From Zerene cesonia (taxonomy: Eukaryota > Arthropoda > Insecta > Lepidoptera > Pieridae), in the NCBI RefSeq assembly GCF_012273895.1, contig NC_052102.1, forward strand, positions 1,922,001 to 1,986,000: 64,000 bases of DNA. Direction: 5' to 3'. The notes below the pieces were generated by a model. The model searched no databases, was not told where the DNA came from, and was given only the letters and a program-made list of their open reading frames with translations. The number at the start of each line of letters is the position of its first letter. The first letter of the stretch is position 1. A program made the translations under genes and the position numbers. Shown here piece after piece: positions 48,641 to 60,867 of this stretch.

Positions 48641-51370
48641 ACTCTATCTGTCTAACACATTAGAAATTAGTGATAGTCTGTAACGAAGAAAAAAATGCTA
48701 CTGCTAACCCCCCCCCTCTCCCCTTCCACTTATCCATGAAATAAAATGGCGTCCTATTAGAAACGCAATCCTCAATGAAACTTTACAATGGACTACATCG
48801 GAAAAAGATATAGGTATAGGCAATGAAGGAAGGACATTTGTCTATTATCATAGAAAGATAATAAAGTATTCAGAATTTCAATAAATGGGAATAGTTACAT
48901 ATTATTTATTAATCTCAAATAAAAATCATTAACACATAGATAAAGCCATTTGTATTATATAAGTATGAAACAAATTTAATGACGATAAAACAAAAAAATA
49001 AAGTGTCAATCGAATCAGTGATCAATCAAATGGAAGCGTGACGCGTATTTATCAAATAAATATTTTAATGCCTAATGATAATCATGTCTACAATCGCTCA
49101 TACACTACATATTGTATTCTATTGCTTTTGTTGTGATATTTATATTATCACAAACTTGCTAGAGGATTTCATAGCATAGAGCACCGTCGCTAGGTGTAGC
49201 CTCTGTGTATCCTACTGAATACATTTCGGTCCGTGCGCTCTGGGCCTTCACGAATATCTCCCTAGACGAGCAAACAATAGACGTCATCTGTATTATTATT
49301 ATACCAGAATTTAGAAATGGGTTAAAATTACAAACTCAGTCTTGTAAGCAATCTCAGATTCCATATAGCAGTTGATTAAGACATCGTTTTTGATCTTCGA
49401 AAAATCTGTTTGCCAATACAGGCAGCATTAATTGAGTGCTAAATTATTAGCGTGCCTCTCGCTGCAACCGTGTCATAGCGCGTTTCAGGGGGGTATGCTG
49501 ATAGCTTAACAAAAGTAAGCAGTGTTTTATTTATATTTGAATATAAGCAAAGTTTGCGAAAGTGCTTTTTATTTTGAAAATCTATAAGTCTAAAGGATTG
49601 AAGTCGTTGTGTTTAAATATCGAGCTTTGGTCCAAAATCTGTGGATTACATAAAAGTGACGATGATGATATTTTTAAATGCATGATAAGTTTTTATAGCT
49701 ACTTCGTTCTTGCACAATTGAATAAGGAAGCGATGTACAGCGAATAGTACAGTACATTTTAAATTGATATCTTTACTTAATACACGAATGTTTTTATTTT
49801 AAATGGAATTGATGAACCCTCACCTAATCGATACAACCGTTTCGTGATCCGCAGAAAGACAGACATAAGTTACATTATTGTACTGTAATATCCATATCTA
49901 TCCCTAGATTTAGAAAATTGGTAAAAAGTAAGCTTGAGACACAAGTAAGTTTTTATTCCGGAGATCCCACTGGAGCAGTAGATATGAGGGTACCGGCACG
50001 CAATTTTCCTTAGTCTACGCAAGCGGAAAATTTGTAAAAAATAAACAAAACTCACGAGCATCGCCAGATGTTTATTTAGTTGCATTTTATAAAATAACAG
50101 CATTAACGCATTACAGTTTATCAAAATACGAGCATAGATTTCATCGATAAGAGACACGCGGTGATTACTTTAGTGTAAATAAGATTAAATGGATAGATAT
50201 ATACATTTTCTTATCATTTAAGCAATGTTTACGTAGGTTAAAGATATAATAGCATTTGCATACTTGATTAATAGTTTTTTAATTATTATCGGTCATAGTT
50301 ATCTCATTTTTGCACCTTATTAGTGGAAAGCCAACATATCGGTCAGATCAGATCTGATCGACATCCAGCTGCTTATACTAGAGTCGTTAGAGAGGGAAAG
50401 AATATTAAGCCCACATTACATTGAGACATGTGCCCCTGCAATGGGAGCAATATTGACTTATGATAAAGCCTTAACAGCATTACAATTTTATACTTAAAAG
50501 AGAAATCTTATAAAGCCATATTCATGTCAAAACAATCAGTAAAAAATTAAATTTCATATGAATTTCACAAAATATTGGTGCAAATTAATTGGTTTGCATG
50601 ATATGCATAATTGATGGAAAATTTATAATTTAGGTGATAACAAATCTTCAACTTAATAACTTAATTGCTGATTATATTCCAAATTTCATTCCAAATCAAG
50701 GTTCTTGTTCTATATTTTCACGATAATAAGTACAGTATTATAACTTGTTGACGTATGTAGAATATTATTGTATCATTTTAAATAGGTACCTAAACAGATT
50801 TTGTGTCAAAATATCTGCACTGCGAATTGAAAACGTTCGGGACATTTGAGATTTTTCTTTATTTTTTTTGGGTGTTGGTCGACGGAACGGGGACCCATCG
50901 TTCAGTACGATGAGGCAGCTTAAGATGTGTTTCGCTCACGTCGCTCCCAGGAGGAAATCATCAAGCCTAGTGCTTGCGTTGGCATTGTGACGGACTGCCG
51001 CTGAGGGGTCATGGAAGAATTCTAACCAACTCCCACGGCCTCGTCATTAAAGCTGGTCGACGGAACATAGTGGTATCAATCGCTAGGAATCGGACATAAA
51101 CCACGGCTCCTTCCTTGAGGGCCATATCTAAGTTTTTGTCACACGAAAAAAAAGCTTTTGAGATAAAAAAAAAAACACAATTAATTAATAGCACTGCCAA
51201 GACGCCGCGCCACATACCCATGGAGCATCCGTGAAAGTTGACTCAAGAAAAATGCAACCCGTCCTCTTATTCCCACTAAGGATACTATAATACCTACTAT
51301 ATAACTCATGCTAGCTATATATTTTGTCGTAATATTAAAAAAAAGTGACATACTAGATGAATATCTCGAT
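48641..51370. other. Non-coding DNA
   Basis: AT-rich intergenic sequence. Apart from the repeat at 50880-51130 and a fragment of the 17328 family at 51384-51440, I see no gene or structured element. Confidence 0.5.
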
Positions 51371-51673
51371 TATTTTATGTTATAGCAGGCATCGGAGCTG
51401 ATGCTGAACGATAACCACCGCCCATGATCATTTATTTCCAGAACTAGGAATCGGGTTATGTTCTGGGCTTTTATTTCGTAAAACTTATTGGATCAATGTC
51501 AGTAATGCAAAAATGATAAATAAAATTGATGCAGGATTAATTTTATCAACAACTACGTAGAATTATATGTGCAATTTATCATCGTTAGGCTCAAATGTGT
51601 TGCATTCTTGATGACATTTTGTTTTTTAGATATTTATATGGTTATATTTACTACCTAGCTTATATAAACCGAT

Positions 51674-51886
51674 GACCACCTCCTTGGTACTCCTTGGTGG
51701 TTAACGCGTGAGCGTAGAACCGGGGGGTCCTGGGTTCAATTCCCGGTGGGGACGCACAAAAAAAAAATGTCTCGGTCTGGCAGGACACAGAAGGTTGATC
51801 ACCTACTTGTCCATAAAGAAAATCGATCAGTGAAACGGATGTACATCATCTGCCCCATACCCCACTAGGCGACACGGGACTTCACT
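51674..51886 (+). mobile_element. tRNA-derived SINE, copy 1 of a direct pair
   Basis: Head CTCCTTGGTGGTTAACGCGT (A-box-like) and GGGTTCAATTCCCGG (B-box-like), then ATGTCTCGGTCTGGCAGGAC and a 3' end GACTTCACTT. Flanked by TATATAAA on both sides. A reverse copy is at 62125-62323. Confidence 0.82.
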
Positions 51887-51894
51887 TTTATATA

Positions 51895-52103
51895 AACCGC
51901 CGCCTTGGTACAGTGGTTGACGCATGAGCTTAGAACTGAGGGATCTTGGGTTAGATTCCCGGTTGGGACGGACAAAAGAAATGTCTCGGTCTGGCAGGAC
52001 ACAGAAGGCTGATCACCTACTTGTCCATAAAGAAAATCGATCAGTGAAACAGATGTATATCATCTGCCTCATACCCCAGTTTGGGACACAGGACTTCACT
52101 CTC
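51895..52103 (+). mobile_element. tRNA-derived SINE, copy 2 of a direct pair
   Basis: Head CGCCTTGGTACAGTGGTTGA and GGGTTAGATTCCCGG. It follows copy 1 with only TATATAAA between, and TATATAAA follows it again. Its body differs from copy 1 at scattered sites. Confidence 0.82.
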
Positions 52104-52406
52104 TCTTATATAAATTACTAACTTCCCGCCCGCGGCGTTGTCCACACAAGAAGCTAGTAATACATATAAGCTAGATGTAGGAAGTAGCCCATGTGTCTCT
52201 GTTAGCCTTCAAGCTATCGCCAGACAAAAAAATATATTATCATAAAGTCACTCCGTTGCGACGTGAAAGAAACATAAATAAGTATATCTTCTTGTTATAA
52301 ATATGATTAAGGATGACTTAACTTGTATTTTATTGATACTAGCTAATCTTGCAATATTGCCTAACTTCCACTTATCATTTGAGAGTATTACAATATTTGA
52401 CGTTTC

Positions 52407-52438
52407 ATTAAATTCTCGAAAAAAGTCGAGAATTTAAT
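52407..52438. repeat. Perfect 13-bp stem-loop
   Basis: ATTAAATTCTCGA and TCGAGAATTTAAT with a 6-base loop, directly before the truncated end of a Helitron-like element. Confidence 0.7.
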
Positions 52439-52448
52439 TTATATAGAT

Positions 52449-52644
52449 TACGCGTAAGTCTGTAACCCGTAGGAATATCGAGATGAAAAGTTGCCTATTT
52501 GTTATTCCAGCTGTCCAGGTATCTACGTACCAAATTTCATTGCAATTCAGGGTCGGTAGTTTTTGCGTGAAAGAGTAACAAACATACATTTACATACACA
52601 TACATCCATCCTCACAAGCTTTCGCATTTATAATATTAGTAGGA
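52449..52644 (-). mobile_element. Helitron-like element, 3'-truncated
   Basis: Reverse complement begins TCCTACTAATATTATAAATG and runs through the CTTTCACGCAAAAACTACCG and GATATTCCTACGGG blocks seen at 56299-56500, but stops at TTACGCG before the hairpin and CTAG end. Confidence 0.75.
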
Positions 52645-54658
52645 TAGGTTGTTAGCGATACTTTCCGCTTGGGAGACGAAAGTACAAATCTGTTTTAAAC
52701 TGTCACTTTATTAACTAACCGTTAGTTTCCTTTCTTTTTGTTTGAATGATGAATGATACCTTAAGATTGTAGGATAAAATTTCAGTTTTGTATTTCAAAT
52801 AAAATTGGATCAATCAACCCAATTTACATGTCGCCGTAACATTGTAATAAATTTGAGATCATAGTCCCACCCACGAAATTATAAATCCATCGACTAATTT
52901 TTAACCACATTAGACTATCATGCGACTATATCGCAGGTTACTATGTCAAAAATATAATAAAATATTTTCCCCAAATTATGTTTTATATTACACAATATAT
53001 TATATATAGAATTAAAAGAATTGAAATTTTTGTTGGTATTTGTTTTGCTACAATAATTCAAATAGGCGTTAAGAATAAGTGTTCTGTGTAATGTAAATTA
53101 TGTATAAATAGCCGTGGTATATACCACGGGCGAAGCCAGGGTATATATTTAACCCAGTAAAATTGCAGCTTTCTATTGGTGAAAGAATTATTGAAATTAG
53201 TCAAGTGGATTTTACGTGAAAACATTACAAACTAAAAAAACTACAAAAGTTTATAACATTAGTGTAGATAAAAATATGGAGTACACGATAAATAGGATTG
53301 TTCGATAAATAAAAACCCAATAATGTTTGTAATATATTGTAATTCAAATAGATTTGTTCTTTGTTTTGCATGTATAAGGCATACCTATTGCAATTTTTAA
53401 ATTTGAAGTATTAAATTTAATAGGAATTGGAAAAAAAGTGACTGAAAGAATGAATAATTACTGAAATGATCTTATTATTTGATGAAATAGTTAATGAATA
53501 TTAAATTAAAATAAAAATTTACTTTTATTTTCATGAAACATAATATATTTGTTTTTATATTTATTCAAATAATTGTAATAACAATCAGTTATAAATAAAG
53601 AAGTAATAAAATATCTACCAAAAAAACCTAAATGAATGTTATAATAGGAATATTTAAAAAAACTACGTATTGAGAGCCGCCATTGCTTTCGAGAACTTTC
53701 GTTAAAACGTGAACTGGTTCATGTATTGGGTTCAGTTACATTCAAATTTTAATACTTTAAAAAACGACCCCAAAAAAGTATACAATATCACAGTTAAAAG
53801 ATTATTATTTCACCATGTTGACAATCTGAATTTTAGTGATTCAATTATAATAATTTTAAAATAAAAAAAAGAATGTAAATTGACTTTCTCATTTCTAACA
53901 GAAAATAAAACACTCTGTATACGCGATTTATTTTTCTTTTGAGTTACATTCGCACCATAGACAAAGAATATTTCAAAACACAAAATAATAATAGGGATTT
54001 TTATTATTTTATTATATTATTATATTAATAATAATGCTATAAGAATGTGATAATAATTTATAATAAACTTAACGGTTTGGACGCTGGCTTCTCTATGCAC
54101 ATTGAAGCCGTGGTTTAATCAGCATCTGAAATAAAAAAAAATATATTTTTTTGTCATAAAATAGAATATACAGATTTTCTTATCTATACAACGCGTTCAA
54201 TTTAAAATGGTAAGTGTAATACATACAAAACATTTTTAACTTTCCACGAATCTACTATCAAAATGAGAAAGATTAGAAGACATAAACTTAATATAATTAC
54301 TGGATAAACCAGTAATCATATTTAAGTAGTTCCATCGCTTTGACATAGATGTCGCTGTATCAAAAAAAGTTTTTGTACAATGTAAAATGTACAAGATTTT
54401 ACGCCAATTACAATTGTGAAGGAAAACAGTCATTAATAATAATAAAAAAAAATTAACAAATGGAAATAAGCAATAATCTTAAATTTCTTGATAAAGGCAA
54501 AATAAGCTCTCTTACATATTAGATGAAAAGCGTTACATAGCATCTATATACTCCTTTACTATTTTTATAACATCCTAGGTTTAACCTAGTGTTATTCTAT
54601 ATCATTGAACGTTTTAGTAATTCAGGCTTTTATTAAAGATAGATATAATATATAGATA
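52645..54658. other. Non-coding DNA downstream of STAM
   Basis: Very AT-rich. 53110-53260 resembles part of a lepidopteran repeat (CCACGGGCGAAGCCAGGGTA). At 54115-54135 a splice-acceptor-like T-rich tract plus CAG occurs on the minus strand, but no exon can be supported after it. Confidence 0.45.
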
Positions 54659-54866
54659 TCCCTACTAATATTATAAATGCGAAAGTAACTGTCTGTCTGT
54701 TACGCTTTCACGCCTAAACCACAGAACCGATTTTTTTGTAATTTGGTATGAATGTAGAACTGAACTTGGGAAAGGACATACTAGAATTTTTTCGCGAAAA
54801 AAATGGTAGGAGTTGATGGCGATATAACCGAATTCCACGCAGGCGAAGCCGCGGGCGGAAAGCTAG
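54659..54866 (+). mobile_element. Helitron-like non-autonomous element, complete
   Basis: Starts TCCCTACTAATATTATAAAT, contains ACGCTTTCACGCCTAAACCA, ends GCGAAGCCGCGGGCGGAAAG and CTAG|T with a 3' hairpin. Confidence 0.8.
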
Positions 54867-55075
54867 TAATATATAGGATAAGAAAGATTTCATTCAAAAT
54901 AAAATACTAACAAAGGTATTATAATTCATAGGCATATAGGCGGGGCATTGTATAAAATTCAATAGTTCTAAAATATGGAGTAGGGGGGCTGGTGCGACAG
55001 CTGTTAAGTCGAATTATATATTCCCTAAAAACTGTTGGTGGATGTTATATAGCTGGTACGGCAGCCGGTAGGTCA

Positions 55076-58000
55076 TTACTCCATGTACCTAGGCGGCTGG
55101 GGCTGCGGCTGCGGCGGCTGCGGCTGGTGCGGCAGCTGGTGCGGCAGCGGGTGCGGGTGCGGCAGCTGGTGTGGCAGCTGGTGCGGCAGCGGCACCGGCA
55201 CGTACGGCACATACAGCGGCTTCGGATCGCGCATCAGCTCGTGATACAGGTTCAGGGCGTCCACTGGAATGGAGAAACGTTGTGAACTAATTTGTGTGTT
55301 GTTATAAACGGACCAACTCAGGTCATAGAGCTTTGCGCTCATGACTTTACTCGCTTCAATGTCATGCTTTAAAATATTTCATAGCGGATATTGATGTAAT
55401 AACACGCCATATTATTTTTTACAATAAGTAATTTTTATAAGCGTATCGGCTTTAAACAATAATTGAATATCAAAAATGAGGTGATTAAATGAATATACAG
55501 TAGTGCAAATAGCATTTTCATAAAATTTTGTTTTTCGTTATTATTTCTAAAACTAAAACTTCCTAAAACACCATACCCAGTTCGGCGCTCAACTGTGTCA
55601 GTCTTGCATGACGCCGATCAGCCCTCTCCAACTCGGTATCCACGAGCGGTCCCATGGCGTACACCCTCGCCTCCAACTCCGACAGTCTAGCATCGTCCTG
55701 CGTCTCCCCGGTGGGGTCCGCTTCATGCAGGAGTGACAACGCTTCGTCCATGGCGGACTCGTCTATGCGCACTGGCGTTTCGGCGGCGAACTGCACGGTC
55801 TTGCCGCTAGATGTCGCCGTGGGGCGCGCTTCGGCTTCTGGAATGTTCGAGAATGTTTTAATGTATCCGGTTGTATGTAAAATATTTTATGAAGTGATTG
55901 TGAATTAATATCTATTTTCATGTATGGTTCCCATTTTATTAACACGAATGATCAAATCATAGGTGATAATTTTAGATTTAATGTACTTGATTTTATGTTC
56001 ATAAAAATGTTTTTTTTATTTAATTAATTAATTATTAAGTACTATTCTTCTATAAGTATAGATTTACAGTGGCATAAAAATGTTTTTTTAAAGAAAAGTA
56101 ATTTATACCATAAGTAAGTTTTTACAAATATAAATGAATGCTTGATTAAGATGTGTTGTATGTAAATTTTTAGAATGTAGTTATTTTATTTGTTACATTT
56201 GCGTATACTTTTTACCTACCTCCTTTTAAGTTACGTTGCTATCTATCTTTCAGTTGGTTTCCTGGTAGTTATCACTTATCCTTCCTACCATCCTACTATC
56301 CTACTAATATTATAAATGCGAAAGTTTGTAAGGATGTGTGTGTGTGTTTGTTACTCTTTCACGCAAAAACTACTGATCCGATTGCAATGAAATTTGGTAC
56401 GTAGACAGCTGAACAACTGGAATAACAGATAGGCAACTTTTTATCCCGATATTCCTACGGAATATGCACTTACGCGGGTGAAATCGCGGGGCACAACTAG
56501 TAAGTGATAAGGCCACCTTCTGTGTTGTTTCTTCCTATTTTTTTAAGTGTAAGTTTCGTTTTTGTTTTTGCATTTCGTTTGCAGCACAACAAAATGTTTA
56601 AATTAACTTTTGTTTTTGATATAAATTACCTGGTGCGGGTTCAGTGAGATCGGACGTAACAAAATTAGCTGGAAACAAGCCTTCACCGCGCTCGTTGTAA
56701 CCCTTCCACCAGTTGGGATCGCTCGAGTCGGTGACATGCACTGTAATTATAATAATAGGAATTGATTGGATTGTTGGATGGATTGTTTTATGGTCCTTAG
56801 AGCAATATTGTTAATAGATATATTTCATTGTTTCATGATCTAAAATTGTGTGTAGCAATCATATTTGGCCAATTTACAATATAACATAGAATATCTTGTG
56901 GTTCACAATTTTTCGACAGATTATAATTTGATGGTAAAACGATACTGATAATGAGAATTTAAAACATAAAACAAAACTATGCATTTTTAAAACAATACTT
57001 ATGAGTATTGTTTAATAAAATCTGAATACACTACTGAATACAGAATACACTTCATGTTAAGTTTAAGGAAGAGCTCTGAAATCCGACAAAACTAATGTTT
57101 CAGTACATTTTGTGATGAATACAACTAAAACAGAATACTTATTTGTATTGTAATGTCGGAAAAAAATAGATTTGAAATATTGATTTTGTGATTGTGAAAG
57201 GTCTGCGTCGTCCTCTTCGCTTAAATTTAATTTGTGTGCAAATAAGCTCACTTTTTTTTTGTTTTCGCTTCACTTACAAGGTAGTTAAATAGCGAAGATT
57301 TAATGTCACCATACCATCTCTCTTTTTCTTTAGTCTTTCTCCATCCACTGTTGGACATAGGCTCCTCTACCATGAGTATTACTTATAACATTTACAACCG
57401 ACATTAAAAAAAAAAACAAGGTTCTCAACTGATTGACATAATTCTCATTGTGTTTGATGGAATATTCTCCTATAGAATGTGAACCTCTCATATAGAACTT
57501 GAAGTTGGTGGAGAAAAATCGATGTCCCTGGGGTGATCAATTGACATGTTAACATAGAAATTCAAAGAAAACTCACCTATCTCTCCAGCCATGAACGTGA
57601 GCTCGTTATCTTCAGCCGCCTCAAAGTCGTACAAGGCTCGGACCTTCCTCGCTGGAGTCGGTGCTGGCGCGTCTGTAGTCTCCACCTTGGGGTAGAGAGC
57701 TGTGCCAGCGGATGTGGTGGATGCCGTGTTGGCTTCCCGGAGAGATAGCGCTATAGCACGAGCCAGCTCCTCTTGTTCCCGTTGGGCGGCCGCGTCTTTG
57801 GTAGCTTGCTATGTTTGAGAAGCAATTTATGTTTGAGTGATGTTCATATGGATATATCATAATACATAACAATATTGATTGGGTTTAATTGTTTAGTAAT
57901 GGTTAAATTTCCGTCAGTATATTGAATTAAAATTAAAATCACAAAAAGCTTCATTATTACTACAGTTCATGAAACGATATAAAATTGTACTGTTAAAAGG

Positions 58001-60867
58001 ACTGTTTTGGTGCTATACTAGAGATCCAACCTTTGGCTTTGCTTGTATATATATCCATTTGTTATAGCAGTCTGGGATAAAATACAAATCCAATAGTGAA
58101 AAGATATTGAAATCAGCCCAGTAGCTTTATGTTATTTGGTAAGATAAATTTGATTGATTTTAATAGTTACCATTTATCGTCGATATTTATAAAAAGGCAT
58201 AAAACAAAACCATAGCATGAATCAACCAGTATATTACACGTCATCCAGTTCAATTAAAGTTTATTAATTTCTTATGGGCAAATTGATACTATATTTATGA
58301 ATGTGTCTCGAGTGTAGGAGTAAAATACACTATAACGAAAATATTATAATATCAACATAATTATTTGTAATGCGGTATGATTCTCTGAACTTACATGTCA
58401 TAAAATTTTCACATTCAAATTTGTAAAAAATAATGGCTAGTTACTATGCTACTTAGTTAAAAATTTATTCAATAGTCGGAACAACTTTCACCTGAGCTTC
58501 TGTAGTTGGCACACTAGTCTTCTCACCAAGTTCCGAGCATAGTTTATTATGCAACGACGGTATGAGATCCAGCTGGGGATCGTTACGGAATTCACCCTCC
58601 GCCCATTTGCGTAGCAGAGCCATCAATTTCTGTGATACCGCCGGCTGGGCGCGCGAGAGAAGCCTACGGAACTCCATTTCAAACTCTCTGGATGCTACTT
58701 CGAGGTGGAATATCTTGCCACAATTGGAAATACAAGCGTCCAGTAAGGTAGCGGCATGAACTTGAACGTGTGGGTCGGGGTGGGCTAAGCGGCGCATGAC
58801 GGCGCGGAGGCAATCGCGCGAGTTGGTTGCGCTGGCGCCAGCTCGGTCGCATATCTCCAGAATTAGACCCCATTCTTCGCTGGTGTTGTTTTCGCTGGTT
58901 GCACGTTCTGAAATAATGCAGTTAATGCAGTTAATGAATGGGTTAAGTTAACATAAAACTAAATAATAATTATAAGTAAACATATTTCAATTCAATTATT
59001 TACTTCCGTTAAGAACAATAAGAATTCAAATTAAATCTACTACCAGTATACTGTCTTTTTAAGTACCTATGAATAAAAACTGTTCTAAGATTGTAAGTCA
59101 CAAAGTATGGAAGTTTTATATTATTCAGATAGGAAAGCTTTTGAGAAATAAATATGTTAAATGTTTTATATAAGTGTTGACTGGTAAATATGTAAGATGA
59201 TGACATGGACTAAATAAAATCACAACACACTTAGTGCATGCCTGTTTGCAACAAGCCTATAATAATAATGGGTAATCCCCTCTATTGAACAGAATTTTAA
59301 GGGGACATAATTAGTCCCTGCAATACTTTTCTGAGCAAATGTGTAGATTTTCATAAAAAACAAAACATTTCAGTAAAACATGAGGTTAAAGTTATTACAC
59401 AAAATGGTAAATGGTTTTTTAAATATACTTGTAATATTTTTACACAAAAAATCAAAGAAATCAATTTTAAATATTGTTTATTTTATATATTTAGGAAGAT
59501 GAAACTTCACTGAGTGACATAGGCTATATATGTACCACGGAACACAGTATATATGTACACAGTGGAAACAGGGTAAACAGCTCTTTCCTAGTTATAACTA
59601 GTTGTAAATTTCCAAAATTAATGCTTAAAATTTTAATTATAAAAGATTTGAAAGTTTTCAAAAATTCATCAATAATTTTCAATTATATGTTTGATTTTCA
59701 TAAAATCTATAAATAGTAATAATATAATATAGGATAATGGACAGTCATATTTGTTAAAAAATGTGACTGTCCATTATCAAACGCATGTCTCATTGTATTT
59801 GAATTTGAGGTGCACACAGTCAAAACCACTGTTCACCTGATAAAATGTAAAATGTTTTTCAAGCTACTGTAAAATAAAGTGTATGTGAAAGAAGCTTTCG
59901 CTTACAAAGATGCGATATTAAAAGAGGGGGTTGTTAGCATTCACTAAAATGATATAACTTGAGATATTTTTAAACATTTTTTTATAGCACTTGAATACTG
60001 TATGAGAATTTTCTTGCAACACCAAGCCCTTTGTCTATCCATGATCCAGCCTCAGCAATAGAATTTATTTTACATTTTTGTTTTCATGTTCCTAAGGAAC
60101 GCCCTACACTATCTATTGAGATGATCAAAAACCATCCCATACATAATTAAACATTATTTGAATGCATACAATATTTTATCAATAGAATGGGGCCTTATTT
60201 AATTAATTTAGTTTTTACTTTTAATAGGAAAAAGTAGAGATATTTTAAAGGAACAGAAAATTATGATGACATTGTTACTTACATAAACAAAACCCTTCTA
60301 CCCTTAACTACTAATTGAATTTATTATTTGCTTTTATGGATACACCCACAATACCGTACATATGAATTCATTGGTTGATAAAATTTACAGGCAGTAGACA
60401 AAGCATAAATCTATTATAATTGACGAAGTGTAATCTGTGCAAATGTAATTGTAATGCATTAATAATTAAAGGTGGTAATTTAAAATGAAAAAGAACTAAG
60501 GATAAAAACTCACAGCTAAATGATCTACAAAATTCTCTTTTTTAGGTACTATGGAAAACATTTACCTGCTTTAAATAGGTCATTGAATAATCTTGAAAAC
60601 TTCTTGCAAAACTATTGCCCTACAATATTCTCTATAATCAATGAGTCATTGATAAATAAAAAAGCAATGGTTCACACAAAGATGGGATGAGTGCAATAGT
60701 CGATAATATTATGACAGATAACAAACAACATTATACTTTACTGGTGAAAGATTAAGAAGTTCAAGATGTCGTATTTTTTCATTTAGAACAATGCCGAGGT
60801 TAATAAACTTAATTGTCTACGTACCAACGTCCTGGTCAAACGGTGATGAGGTTCCAAAGATCCCCAT
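55076..60867 (-). CDS. Stam: STAM homolog (signal transducing adaptor molecule), ESCRT-0 subunit, 6 coding exons, 416 aa
   Basis: STAM partners Hrs in ESCRT-0 on early endosomes, binds ubiquitinated receptors and passes them to the lysosomal route. Coding exons, 5' to 3': 60825-60867, 58492-58907, 57577-57808, 56630-56740, 55577-55837, 55076-55263; every junction is GT..AG and phases agree (1,0,1,1,1). The protein starts [14 protein letters not shown], almost the family signature. It then has a VHS domain (about 8-140), a ubiquitin-interacting motif (165-180, [16 protein letters not shown]), an SH3 domain (about 208-262, [34 protein letters not shown]) and a GAT-like helical core (about 285-370, ending [10 protein letters not shown]). 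The tail is rich in Pro, His, Gln and Leu and ends PPRYME. At 416 residues it is shorter than typical animal STAMs because the C-terminal tail is short. Intron 1 is about 1.9 kb; intron 4 carries transposons. Confidence 0.95.
56240..56560 (+). mobile_element. LINE tail split by a Helitron-like insertion (STAM intron 4)
   Basis: GGTTTCCTGGTAGTTATCAC before and AAGTGATAAGGCCACCTTCT after the Helitron-like element join into the LINE 3' UTR motif seen at 45495-45535. Confidence 0.75.
56299..56500 (+). mobile_element. Helitron-like non-autonomous element, complete
   Basis: Starts TCCTACTAATATTATAAATG and ends ACGCGGGTGAAATCGCGGGG then CAACTAG|T. An A precedes and a T follows, as for Helitron A^T insertion. 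Confidence 0.82.
59733..59778. repeat. Perfect 15-bp stem-loop in STAM intron 1
   Basis: GATAATGGACAGTCA (59733-59747) and TGACTGTCCATTATC (59764-59778) with a 16-base AT-rich loop. It may be a decayed terminal-inverted-repeat element or a folded intron motif; nothing further supports either. Confidence 0.75.

Noticed and set aside
51674..51745. Possible tRNA gene
   Set aside because: Box-like A and B motifs are present, but the sequence continues into a repeated body found three times in the window, so it is a SINE head. No cloverleaf with paired acceptor ends was found.
54115..54140. Possible extra 3' exon of STAM on the minus strand
   Set aside because: A T-rich tract and CAG resemble an acceptor, but the following sequence soon meets stops and has no family similarity; STAM already ends with a good stop at 55076.
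58465..58491. STAM stop codon directly after exon 2
   Set aside because: The frame continues for nine codons to a stop, but a strong donor (CAG|gtgaaagt) ends the exon at 58492 and the UIM and SH3 exons follow in phase.
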